A stretch of 64,000 bases of DNA from Oscarella lobularis (GCF_947507565.1 NC_089176.1:2480001-2544000), one strand, 5' to 3'; shown: positions 45,701-57,100, counted from the stretch's first letter. The notes: generated by a model not told the origin, from the letters alone. Numbers and translations: made by a program.

Positions 45701-47858
45701 TGTCTTCAATTCGTTACGCGCGAGCGGCGCTTGCGATTCAGGCGCAAGGAATGCCACTCGCACATAAAAAGTACTTTGTAATGTTGGCACTTTTGGGGTG
45801 CAAGTGTCTCCCTCGTTGCGCGCGGGCGGCGCTTGCGGTTCGGGCGCAAGGAACGTCCCTCGCGCATAAAGAGTAGCGGCGGGAACGAATAACAGGCAAA
45901 ACAATTTTGAAGCAAAATAACAAGCAAATTTACAGTTTTGAAGCAAAATAACGGGCAATTTTACAGTTTTGAAGCAAAATAGCAAGCAAATTTAGTTTCG
46001 AAGCAAAATAACGGGCAAATAGTTTCGAAACAAAAACTGTAAACTTGCTTGTTACTTGCTTGTTAGTTTGCTTCAAAATTGTTTTGCCCGTTATTTTGCT
46101 TCAAAACTGTTTGCCCGTCATTTTGCTTCAAAACCGTTTTGCCCGTCATTTTGCTTCAAAACTGTAAATTTGCTCGTCATTTTGCTTCAAAACCGTTTTG
46201 CCCGTCAAATTTGCTTCTTATTTTGCTTCAAAATTGTTTTGCCCGTCATTTTGCTTCAAAAGTGTAAATTTGCTTGTTATTTTGCTTCAAAACTGTTTGC
46301 CCGTTATTTTGCTTCAAAACTGTAAATTTGCTTGTTATTGCTTCAAAACCGTTTTGCCAGTGCAAGAGTCTCCCTCGTTGCGCGCGAGCGGCGCTTGCGG
46401 TTCAGGCGCATGGAACGCCGCTCGCGCATAAAGAGTAGCGGCGGGAACGCCTACTTTTGGGGTGCAAGTGTCTCCCTCGTTGCGCGCGAGCGGCGCTTGC
46501 GGTTCGGGCGCAAGGAACGTCACTCGCGCATAAATAGTAGCGGCGGGAACGCCTACTTTTGGGGTGCAAGTGTCTCCCTCGTTGCGCGCGAGCGGCGCTT
46601 GCGGTTCAGGCGCATGGAACGCCGCTCGCGCATAAAGAGTAGCGGCGGGAACGCCTACTTTTGGGGTGCAAGTGTCTCCCTCGTTGCGCGCGAGCGGCGC
46701 TTGCGGTTCAGGCGCATGGAACGCCGCTCGCGCATAGTAATGGCGTGGTCAACGGCAGCGCCCGACTGCTTATTAAAGAGTTTTTTTTTCATCCTGCCAT
46801 TACCACGCCCATAATAAATTACACTCAAGACTCTTGTAATTACAGTCACTGTAATTACAAGAGTCTGGCCAACCGACTCTCTTGCAATAAATTAGAGTAA
46901 AATTACAAGAGACTGAATTGTGTGGCACTTAAAACAGGAAAAAAAGGTGAACGTAATGGTAAACGTGCAAGAGAGTATTGCTAGCATAAGGGTGACGAAT
47001 AGAGTTTTAGTTAGGCCCCTGATACGGTTGGGGAAGGCCTGTAGCTGACGCTGAGCGGCCCCAGTAAGTGTAAACTATTCATTTGGTATAGTAGATTATT
47101 TATTTCGTACTTTGAGTCGAATCAGTTCTTTCAACTTGGGATACTCTTCAAAACGATCCTGAATTCCTGAAGAATTCCATCACGAAATTAAATACTTATT
47201 TGTATGGTCGTCTGTTACCGGCATCTCTAATAAAATTCTGAGGCCTTTGTCCGGTGTCGACGTAGTGCTGAGAATAGTCATTGTGAGGATTGGCACTCTG
47301 CGTTCCCTGCAAAAAGAAACTTTCGATTATTTAATTAATCATACATAATATTTACGTTCGACTTGCCTTCAAAAACGTGCTCGACCCCTTATAGATCTCC
47401 TGCACTTCCTCGTCCTCTTCGTTCCCGCGATCTTCCGCGCCCCCCTCTTTCTTCATCTCCTTCTCCCCCTCCTTCTTCGTCTCCTTCTCGTCTCTCGTCG
47501 TCGCGACGCGATCCTCCTGGCTCTCGATCGCCTTCTCGACGGCGGTGTACACTTCGAACGCGTAGCGTTTCGCTGTCGTGCTTCTAGACGTTGGGGGAGG
47601 GCAAACACGATTTTTCGGGCTTGTTTGCGCGTTTATTTGTTCGATTCACTTTTGGTACTCCTTCAGACTTTCCATGTAGCCTTTTCGCTCTTTCAAATCG
47701 GCGCGACTATGCACCAAATAGGCGAGAGCGTCGACGCTTTCGATTCCCAGCTGAAAGCGAGCTTTGGACGGCGCGATTGCACGAAAATATGAATTCACCT
47801 CTTTTGCCAGAAGCTTTCTTCGTCGCTTCGATCGCTCCCGAATTGCCTTTACGTCCAT
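42765..47858 (-). CDS. METTL14: METTL14, RNA-binding subunit of the m6A methyltransferase
   Basis: ATG 47858 opens [20 protein letters not shown], matching the METTL14 start. Further 5' exons read [33 protein letters not shown] and [16 protein letters not shown]. The next exon lies 3.1 kb away (about 43975-44010, [12 protein letters not shown]), joined in phase. Then [38 protein letters not shown] and [21 protein letters not shown]-type text follow. The tail is Pro/Gly-rich instead of the vertebrate RGG repeats. In METTL14 the pseudo-catalytic motif is EPPL; here it is NPPL. The protein supports METTL3 in adenosine methylation of mRNA in the nucleus. It is convergent with ATP6V1H (gap 178 bp) and divergent from TMEM184 (gap 156 bp), where both promoters must share one small spacer. 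Confidence 0.9.
44149..44265 (-). repeat. Dispersed monomers of the 48-49 bp satellite
   Basis: About 44149-44197 reads aataaattacagtgaaatta and on through caagagactggcccaccgaa. This is the reverse complement of the unit that makes up the 54-59 kb array, with the same 49-bp length and about 80% identity by eye. A partial second unit follows at about 44234-44262. It lies inside the METTL14 intron. Confidence 0.7.
44998..45108 (+). repeat. Three tandem copies of a GC-rich unit of about 38 bp
   Basis: The core tactggcgcgccgcgcgc followed by gggcactcgttgac occurs at about 45001, 45038 and 45085, the last copy diverged and spaced by extra sequence. Each core contains the palindrome GGCGCGCC or a near match. 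It is inside the METTL14 intron. Confidence 0.6.
45168..45390 (+). repeat. Two copies of an AT-rich 60-bp block
   Basis: The string aggaaaaggctgaaat, then tttcarccgt, then tagaaattaat occurs at about 45171-45226 and 45331-45382. Between them, ctccctga with tatacatttatatactc and tgtataaatatattt form a smaller pair. It lies within the METTL14 intron. Confidence 0.5.
45890..46352. repeat. Short tandem repeats arranged as a large inverted pair
   Basis: From about 45900 to 46035 the unit is gttttgaagcaaaataacgg (with variants). From about 46045 to 46350 the complementary unit ccgttattttgcttcaaaac runs in the other direction. Units are about 24-31 bp and alternate between 'ttgcccgt' and 'aaatttgctt' variants. 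The two halves would pair into a long hairpin with a loop near 46040. Confidence 0.65.
46362..46737 (+). repeat. 102-bp tandem repeat, nearly four copies
   Basis: The marker tctccctcgttgcgcgcg recurs at 46369, 46471, 46573 and 46675, a strict period of 102 bp. The unit contains gcgagcggcg and cgccgctcgc as an internal inverted repeat. Because 102 is a multiple of three, an open frame of 34-residue repeats runs through it, which is a by-product of period and not evidence for a gene. Earlier diverged copies in the same orientation lie at about 45706-45800 and 45805-45885. Confidence 0.75.
46805..46918. repeat. Second cluster of dispersed satellite monomers
   Basis: Units of the type aattacaagagtctggccaa, ccgactctcttgcaataaat and aaattacaagagactg occur here, related to the 54-59 kb satellite and to 44149-44265. 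Part is arranged head to head, so ttgtaattacag and ctgtaattacaa face each other at about 46834-46861. Confidence 0.6.
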
Positions 47859-48014
47859 TTCGACGAGAAATCGCGAATTCGGTCCGGGAGCGCAATCCGG
47901 GCTTAGGTGACATCACTTCCGTCGCGCAAAAGACGATGACTCTTCGCCGCGATATCACAGGCGAATAGTGTACGAGTCGTCTTCCGACCCATTCCTATTG
48001 CTCTTATCATCCGA
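47859..48014. promoter_or_regulatory. 156-bp bidirectional promoter region (METTL14 / TMEM184)
   Basis: The start codons of METTL14 (-) and TMEM184 (+) are only 156 bp apart, so both promoters and both leaders must overlap in this GC-balanced spacer. No TATA box is visible on either strand. The role is inferred from position. Confidence 0.5.
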
Positions 48015-49567
<1,553 letters not shown>

Positions 49568-50330
49568 ATGTATTAGAACTGAACTTTGCTGTAATTGCGT
49601 GGGCGTTTCGCTTAGTGCATGGAGTCTTTGCAGGTAGTCTTTGCAGATATACAATATGATTGAATATTCTAATATTATACGCAATATTTCAACGCGTTGT
49701 GGCTGTGAACATTGGGCTGATACAGCGGTATTAATCTATTGCTTTTGTCTGATGCCCGTATGTCCGGGTAGGGTAAACGGCTTTTCAAGGAAAATCGAGG
49801 AAAAAGGCGTTACCCTACAATATACGGGACTTTAGGTGTCTGTGTCTGTGTCTGTGTCTGTGTCTGTCTTTCTCTCTGGTACATTTTTTGGCGCTTTTTC
49901 AGTTTATTACTTCATCAAAACAGTGTACAGAGTTTAAAAATAAAAATTAAAAAAATTAAAAAGCAGCGTCGCCTTGCTGTACATCATGTATAGATAACAG
50001 TGTTGAAACCCTGATCCGTTAGCCGATTCGTTATCTTTTGGTCATTTTTCATTGCTCGAATCTTAAATTCTTCAGCGACTGCCTTTTCTCTTCTTTCTTC
50101 GGATTCAAGTTGATTAGCAATAGTTGAATAGACCACTAAAGAATGTTATTTGAGAACAACACGTCACTGTCTAATTCCAGCAGGTGACATCACAACTGGT
50201 GACATCATTGGAGGTGACGTAGTGAGATGATAGGGCTCTGACCTCTGACTATGCCCCAAAGTCCCAGACTATAAAAGCTCTGCCCAGGCTTACGTTGAGA
50301 AGAAGAACTTCAAAGTTCAAAGCCTTCGTG
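49568..50330. other. Intergenic region with a hairpin, a microsatellite and an orphan exon-like ORF
   Basis: An imperfect inverted repeat lies at 49755-49828 (CCCGTAT and GTAGGGTAA facing TTACCCTAC and ATACGGG). A hexanucleotide microsatellite (gtgtct)n runs over about 49836-49868. On the minus strand an exon-like open segment occupies about 49987-50136 (described separately). The right part should be the promoter of the CARP-domain gene. Confidence 0.5.
49987..50136 (-). CDS. Orphan terminal exon, hypothetical
   Basis: After an acceptor-like ctttag near 50137, the minus strand is open and reads VYSTIANQLESEERREKAVA, then EEFKIRAMKNDQKITNRLTD, then a short end before TAG. The charged helical composition looks like real coding sequence. 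No upstream exon could be found before the CARP-domain gene on the other strand. It may be the abandoned 3' exon of a gene broken by the rearrangements here. No family is recognised. Confidence 0.25.
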
Positions 50331-51345
50331 ATGTTTGCATTGGCAAGCCGTCCCAAGCAGATAGTGGTAGGTTCACTATCTCCCATTCGCGAATGACTCA
50401 GACTGACTGTACGATTTCCCTTTCTCCGCCGCGCTGTAGGAAGGAAAGCGAGACGAGCAGCTCGACGTTTCCTCGCAGAGACAAGAGCTCGTCTTTCTGA
50501 GCAAGTGCGTTCGATGCAAAGTGAACCTGAACACACCTTCGGCCAAAGTGTTTCTAGGTCAGATGATCTAATATTACCTGAGTCATATTACAAACGTTAT
50601 CACGTTGCAGAGGAATGTGAAGACGTCGAATTTCTTGTTCGAGGACTGATATATTCCGGCACTATGGTACACATAAGAGCTTCAAACAATTAATTAATTA
50701 ATTAATTAATCAATTGATTTCTTATAGGATATTTACAAGTGCAAAGATGTGAAAATTGACATTGGAAGTGGAATAGTCATTCCAGTCGTCTCCGTCGAAA
50801 CGAGCAGAAATATTACATTGGCAGTCCTGGATGCAAAAGAACAGGCAAAACCCATCAAGGAACCATAACGCAAAATGGCAATATACATAATTTCAGACCA
50901 GATCGATTTACGTTCAAAACTCGACCGATATTTCCGTCTCCGTCTCCGGATCTGTCTTCTCAATTCCTATTCCACCCCAAACAGATGCTGACTGTCAACT
51001 GATCTCAAGTTGGACTGGTGAAAAATTCACCTCAGAAAAAGTCGTCAGAGGTAAATAGAGTATTCTTCTGTTTGCACGCTGACTTCATATATTGTTCTGA
51101 ATGTAGAGGGAGCTCACGGTTATCCCACTACGGCTTCAAAAAAGGCAGCTGCAGATGCAAAACTAGAAGCAGGTGAGATGACACTATTACCTGTAATAAA
51201 AATCTAAATGTTCTGATTAGCTGTGAAGAAGTTTGAGAAGATGATTACCGATTCTATCAAAATTTCAAAGCGTTTGCCTTCGTCAAAGTCTGACAGTGAA
51301 GAAACAAAAGAAAAAAAGGAATCCCAGGTTCTTTCTCCTCCATAA
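50331..51345 (+). CDS. CARP/C-CAP beta-helix domain protein (truncated duplicate of the sirtuin fusion)
   Basis: The exon structure is the same as the 5' half of the gene at 59578. ATG 50331 ([12 protein letters not shown]), then [75 protein letters not shown] and [17 protein letters not shown]. Successive 'xVxLxxCxxVxI' rungs suggest a right-handed beta-helix of the CARP (C-CAP/cofactor C) type, as in cyclase-associated protein and TBCC. One intron (about 50836-50896) has a GC donor. In the Lys/Ser-rich tail a TAA at 51343-51345 ends the frame earlier than in the partner gene. The sirtuin exons are absent: homology continues only to about 51590, inside the intron before the first sirtuin exon. 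It may be a functional stand-alone protein or a decaying copy. Confidence 0.65.
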
Positions 51346-51968
51346 ACGCCAATCAGATTCTCGAAAAACGAGCTGGAAAAGATGAAGGAAAAGCTGAGAT
51401 CAATAGAAGTTAATTAGGTAAAATTAATTAACTGCTTACTAAATTGCCAATATTGCTGCCGTAATTGAATTTTGTATTTTGTTACTTACATATTATTTAT
51501 TCTGTTTTGTATTTAGTAAGACGTACTTTGTATCTTGTCTTGTGGCCGCAACGTACGCGAACTACTAATAATCTTATTTATTTATTCATCATTTGCGAGA
51601 CGTACGCTCAATCCTACAGACGGAGGACGCCTGAGAAGGACGCGGACGTTGTGCTACGTATAATGGGCATGATAGATCGTTGGATTGGATGCCGGACGAC
51701 GGCGGGACAACGAGACGACGCGAATGTTAGATTTCGACGACAAGATCTAAATGATTTGATTGTATTAGAACTAAACTGCGCGTTGGTTGCATGTGTATAG
51801 GTAGAATGAGGCGTTCAGCTAGTGCATGCATAATCTTTGCAGATAACATGATTGGTCCGTCAGTTATTAAAATACGTTCGGCTACGAAAAGGTTTCTTGG
51901 CGCACTTCAAAACAATAGGGAGCTTCCGCATCCCGCACGTGCGCTAGACCAAGACTGAAGACTCAATT
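51346..51968. other. Junction region: end of duplicated block, then TMEM184 relic
   Basis: From 51346 to about 51590 the sequence remains alignable with 60560-60790 downstream of the partner gene's tail exon (shared ggccgc-acgt-aactact and atttatttattcat). It then switches to sequence homologous to the TMEM184 3' end. No intact gene. Confidence 0.5.
51625..51850 (+). pseudogene. Relic of the TMEM184 3' end
   Basis: This stretch matches 49455-49650 at high identity, including gttggattggatgccggacg, then acggcgggacaacgagacga, the stop-codon region and the 3' flank (ttagtgcatg, tctttgcagata). Only the last tail codons and downstream flank are present, with small indels that shift the frame. It lies about 2 kb from its source in the same orientation. 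Confidence 0.8.
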
Positions 51969-53694
51969 CTACAAAACCAAATTTTCGATCTCTTCTGCCA
52001 TTAATATTGCTCCACTCAAGAAAAAGTCGACAGCTAACGGCAACGCACCATGCAGGAATTCCAAAGTGTGAACGTGATGATCAAATCCTTCGTGTAGCAC
52101 GCTAACGACTAATTGGATAACAAAAGTGAAAAATAAAACCAAACAAGCCAGGGCTCTTAATTTGTACCAACCTAAAGGAGATATTCTTCGTACTTTGATA
52201 GAAGTAACAATATAATGTATACCAACCAGAAACAGATGTTCTTTGTACTTTAATAGAAGTAACAATGATCACTTGAAGCAAACACGCAAAAAAGCCGAGA
52301 CAGGAAGATATCAGCTCAATCGCCGAGGTTGAGCTGCTACTTTCCTTCACGTGAATCCCTATAGAACCGGAGAAGTAGATAAGACTGCCAATACTGAAAA
52401 CATAGAAAACAATGGTTTCCGGGTCCTCTGTCATATGATGCCACACTTCTTTGCCACTGAAGTTACTGTTTTGCTTAAACAGGTACAGGCATGCTAGAAG
52501 AAGGCACGTAACCATAGCAAAGCCATGTGCTACCGCAAACGGAATAGATTTTTTTCTTGCTAAAATTTCTTCCTGCTTTCAGCTTCTCCGCGTGTCCTCC
52601 ATGATTGAGAATGTCGTCGCATGTAGGTTGAAACGATTCTTGTATTGATCGTGTCCAAATTACAAACACTAGAACAACAACGGTCAGAACGACTGAAAAA
52701 CACAATAGCCAAGTTGCCATTGTGCGTTTTTCAGAGTCTTTTTGAGACCCGTTTTCAGTGGCGCTGTCTTCATCTTTAGCGCTGTCTTCATCTTCAGTGC
52801 TGTCTCGATCTTTCAAGAGGCAAAGGTAAGACATGCCTGCTAAAATGTAAAAAAACACGACTGAAGTTCTGAATAATGGACGTAGATGTGTCCACACTCC
52901 TTCCGAAACAACTAGAGCATTTGCTTTATCATTCAAGCAGGCCATATTCACTATGGCATGAATCCAACGAAGACAATTGGAAGTGCCGATGAACAGAAAA
53001 GCCCAGTCGTTTCGGTCTGTATTGCGTCGGATCCGCCTTGCTTCAAAGATCAAGTAACAAACTGAATTAGAATAAACTAAACGTAGCAGGTGCTTAACAT
53101 AATAGCAGCCAATCACTCACCTTGCAGAACAACTTCTATTGAGCCAGAAAGAAGACAGAAAACTTCAGCAGCTCGTTCTTTAGGGCCAGGTTTACACTTG
53201 TGAATTATTAGGAGAAAACTGAAGCCTTGATACACCAATGAAATGATCCCTAACACAAAAATAAGGACCAAGGATTTGGCCGATACTTGATACTTCGCAT
53301 TCTTCTGGAACACTGGCGTCGATGGTTCATCTCCGTCTTTTTCTTTGCTAGAATGACACGCCGAGTTGAGCCAGGCAGAGAAAATGAACAGAACGGATAT
53401 AATATGTAGTGATCCGGAAAGTACGTGTACTGGAAAGGACCTTGGCACCGAAAGAAATCCATTTTCCTTGCCAGGTGGGGTCAAACTTTCATCGCACGTA
53501 CGCCAAACGAGTGGCGGATGGCCGGGACTCGGAATCGGTTCACAGTGTGAAACTGTAGGAGAATCCCAAATGCTACCGCACTTGCCGCTATACCTATTGG
53601 CAACCAAAAGAAAAAGAGGCACGAACAACAGAAGAGCCACCACAAAAATTGCAATGAATCTTTTCTTCATCGTGTAGGAAACTAACTTGTTCAC
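51969..53694 (-). CDS. Otopetrin-like multi-pass membrane protein
   Basis: The gene has four or five exons. Hydrophobic segments include FIAIFVVALLLFVPLFLLV, SLVLIFVLGIISLVYQGFSF, AEVFCLLSGSIEVVLQ, WLLCFSVVLTVVVLVFVIW, ELISSCLGFFACLLQVIIVT and LACLVLFFTFVIQLVVSVL, about ten in all. An acidic loop (RDSTEDEDSAKDED) sits mid-protein. The spacing of helices, the segment ending in a 'SxxELxxxxxGxxxxxLQ' helix, and the last helix LPLAVDFFLSGAILMAEEI resemble otopetrins, which form proton channels. Similarity is moderate, so the family call is tentative. MNKLVSYTM at 53694 or MKKRF at 53670 could be the start. The TATA box at 53711-53720 favours the second. The intron at 52172-52226 appears to come from a tandem duplication. 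Confidence 0.6.
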
Positions 53695-53710
53695 CGTTGA
53701 AAAGTTCTGC

Positions 53711-53720
53711 CTTTATATAC
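53711..53720 (-). promoter_or_regulatory. TATA box of the otopetrin-like gene
   Basis: On the minus strand the sequence is TATATAAAGG. Transcription would begin about 30 bp downstream, near 53690. That falls just inside the first possible start codon (53692-53694), so the second in-frame ATG at 53670 is the more likely start. Confidence 0.5.
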
Positions 53721-54164
53721 ACTAAGGGGAGGGACTCTCTGGACGAGCCGGGACTAGGGGTACAAGGCACGGGGACCAGGAAAACCTACTGTATAGCCGC
53801 CACAGAGAGCTCACCTATTGAACGTTATATATAAAAGTCTTTGCTTTTCTTATATGTTTCTATGGTGCCAGAAGGCAGGGGTTTTTGTAGCATAGAAACC
53901 GCGGGGACTAAACTGGGGACCAGGGACTGCATGGGAAATTTGCATGGAGAATTAATGACATGACCAAGTGGATAACAAGTACGCAATAACAAGGTTCTGC
54001 CGAGAATTTTTTCAGTGTGGTAATAAGATATAGTACGAGATTTTAAATGGTCTGAGACAATTTTAAAAATCGTCACAGACGATTTTAAAATCTTGTCTTA
54101 GACGATTTTTAAAATTATCTTAAACGATTTTCAAAAATTGTCTTCGGTTGGCCAATATCTTTTA
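53721..54164. repeat. Spacer with degenerate AT-rich palindromic repeats
   Basis: About 54050-54145 holds four or five imperfect copies of a unit of about 24 bp of the form gacgattttaaaatcttgtc, each partly self-complementary (gacgatttt facing aaaatcgtc). The region before this has two guanine-rich phrases (ggggaccagg) but nothing coding. It leads directly into the satellite array. Confidence 0.5.
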
Positions 54165-57100
54165 ATTTCACTGTAGTTTATTACAGGAGAGGAGTTAGCT
54201 AGCCCCCTGTAACTTCGCTGTAGTTTATTACAGGAGAGACCCGTTGGTCAACCCCTGTAATTTCGCTGTAATTTATTACAGGAGAGACCCGTTGGTTAAC
54301 CCCTGTAATTTCGCTGTAATTTATTACAGGATAGACCCGTTGGCTAACCCCTTGTAATTTCGCTGTAATTTATTACAGGAGAGACCCTTTGGCTAACCCC
54401 CTGTAATTTCGCTGTAGTTTATTACAGGAGAGACCCGTTGGCTAGCCCCCTGTAATTTCGCTGTAATTTATTACAGGAGAGACCCGTTGGCTAGCCCCTG
54501 TAATTTCGCTGAAGTTTATTACAGGAGAGACCCGTTGGCTAGCCCCTGTAATTTCGCTGTAATTTATTACAGGAGAGACCCGTTGGTTAACCCCTGTAAT
54601 TTCGCTGTAATTTATTACAGGAGAGACCCGTTGGTTAAACCCTGTAATTTCGCTGTAATTTATTACAGGATAGACCCGTTGGCTAACCCCCTGTAATTTC
54701 GCTGTAATTTATTACAGGAGAGACCCGTTGGCTAACCCCCTGTAATTTCGCTGTAATTTATTACAGGAGAGACCCGTTGGCTAGCCCCTGTAATTTCGCT
54801 GTAGTTTATTACAGGAGAGACCCGTTGGCTAGCCCCTGTAATTTCGCTGTAATTTATTACAGGAGAGACCCGTTGGTTAACCCCTGTAATTTCACTGTAA
54901 TTTATTACAGGAGAGACCCGTTGGTTAAACCCTGTAATTTCGCTGTAATTTATTACAGGATAGACCCGTTGGCTAACCCCCTGTAATTTCGCTGTAATTT
55001 ATTACAGGAGAGACCCGTTGGCTGACCCCCTGTAATTTCGCTGTAATTTATTACAGGAGAGACCCGTTGGCTAGCCCCTGTAATTTCGCTGTAATTTATT
55101 ACAGGAGAGACCCGTTGGTTAACCCCTGTAATTTCGCTGTAATTTATTACAGGAGAGACCCGTTGGTTAACCCCTGTAATTTCGCTGTAATTTATTACAG
55201 GATAGACCCGTTGGCTAACCCCCTGTAATTTCGCTGTAATTTATTACAGGAGAGACCCGTTGGCTGACCCCCTGTAATTTCGCTGTAATTTATTACAGGA
55301 GAGACCCGTTGGCTGACCCCCTGTAATTTCGCTGTAATTTATTACAGGAGAGACCCGTTGGCTAACCCCATGTAATTTCGCTGTAGTTTATTACAGGAGA
55401 GACCCGTTGGCTAACCCCCTGTAATTTCGCTGTAATTTATTACAGGAGAGACCCGTTGGCTAACCCCCTGTAATTTCGCTGTAATTTATTACAGGAGAGA
55501 CCCGTTGGCTAACCCCCTGTAATTTCGCTGTAGTTTATTACAGGAGAGACCCGTTGGCTAACCCCTGTAATTTCGCTGTAATTTATTACAGGAGAGACCC
55601 GTTGGCTAACCCCCTGTAATTTCGCTGTAGTTTATTACAGGAGAGACCCGTTGGCTAACCCCCTGTAATTTCGCTGTAATTTATTACAGGAGAGACCCGT
55701 TGGCTAACCCCCTGTAATTTCGCTGTAATTTATTACAGGAGATACCCGTTGGCTAACCCCCTGTAATTTCGCTGTAGTTTATTACAGGAGAGACCCGTTG
55801 GCTAACCCCTGTAATTTCGCTGTAATTTATTACAGGAGAGACCCGTTGGCTAACCCCCTGTAATTTCGCTGTAGTTTATTACAGGAGAGACCCGTTGGCT
55901 AACCCCCTGTAATTTCGCTGTAATTTATTACAGGAGAGACCCGTTGGCTAAACCCCTGTAATTTCGCTGTAATTTATTACAGGAGATACCCGTTGGCTAA
56001 CCCCCTGTAATTTCGCTGTAATTTATTACAGGAGAGACCCGTTGGCTAACCCCCTGTAATTTCGCTGTAATTTATTACAGGAGAGACCCGTTGGCTAACC
56101 CCCTGTAATTTCGCTGTAGTTTATTGCAGGAGAAACCCGTTGGCTAACCCCCTGTAATTTCGCTGTAATTTATTACAGGAGGGACCCGTTGGCTAACCCC
56201 CTGTAATTTCGATGTAATTTATTACAGGAGAGACCCGTTGGCTAACCCCCTGTAATTTCGCTGTAGTTTATTACAGGAGAGACCCGTTGGCTAACCCCCT
56301 GTAATTTCGCTGTAATTTATTACAGGAGAGACCCGTTGGCTAACCCCCTGTAATTTCGCTGTAATTTATTACAGGATAGACCCGTTGGCTAACCCCCTGT
56401 AATTTCGCTGTAATTTATTACAGGAGAGACCCGTTGGCTAACCCCCTGTAATTTCGCTGTAGTTTATTACAGGAGAGACCCGTTGGCTAACCCCCTGTAA
56501 TTTCGCTGTAATTTATTACAGGAGAGACCCGTTGGCTAACCCCCTGTAATTTCGCTGTAATTTATTACAGGATAGACCCGTTGGCTAACCCCCTGTAATT
56601 TCGCTGTAATTTATTACAGGAGAGACCCGTTGGCTAACCCCCTGTAATTTCGCTGTAATTTATTACAGGATAGACCCGTTGGCTAACCCCCTGTAATTTC
56701 GCTGTAATTTATTACAGGAGAGACCCGTTGGCTGACCCCCTGTAATTTCGCTGTAATTTATTACAGGATAGACCCGTTGGCTAACCCCCTGTAATTTCGC
56801 TGTAATTTATTACAGGAGAGACCCGTTGGCTAACCCCCTGTAATTTCGCTGTAGTTTATTACAGGAGAGACCCGTTGGCTAACCCCCTGTAATTTCGCTG
56901 TAATTTATTACAGGAGAGACCCGTTGGCTAACCCCCTGTAATTTCGCTGTAGTTTATTACAGGAGAGACCCGTTGGCTAACCCCCTGTAATTTCGCTGTA
57001 ATTTATTACAGGAGAGACCCGTTGGCTAACCCCCTGTAATTTCGCTGTAATTTATTACAGGAGAGACCCGTTGGCTGACCCCCTGTAATTTCGCTATAAT

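Larger units (their letters stand above)
44012..47112. repeat. 3.1-kb repeat-filled intron of METTL14
   Basis: The intron runs between the exon ending LKELIRLK (donor gtacga near 47112) and the exon starting [12 protein letters not shown] (acceptor near 44012). Most introns in this window are under 100 bp. This one is packed with several repeat families, listed separately, plus a unique GC-richer block at 44340-44530. No intact gene lies inside. Confidence 0.8.

Noticed and set aside
46332-46814. 160-codon Arg-rich open frame
   Set aside because: It is the translation of a 102-bp tandem repeat inside the METTL14 intron, on the opposite strand to the gene.
54487-54986. Two 69-codon open frames beginning MASPCNFA within the satellite
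   Set aside because: They arise because consecutive 48-bp units keep the frame; 49-bp units close it. No start context, splice sites or non-repeat sequence support a gene.
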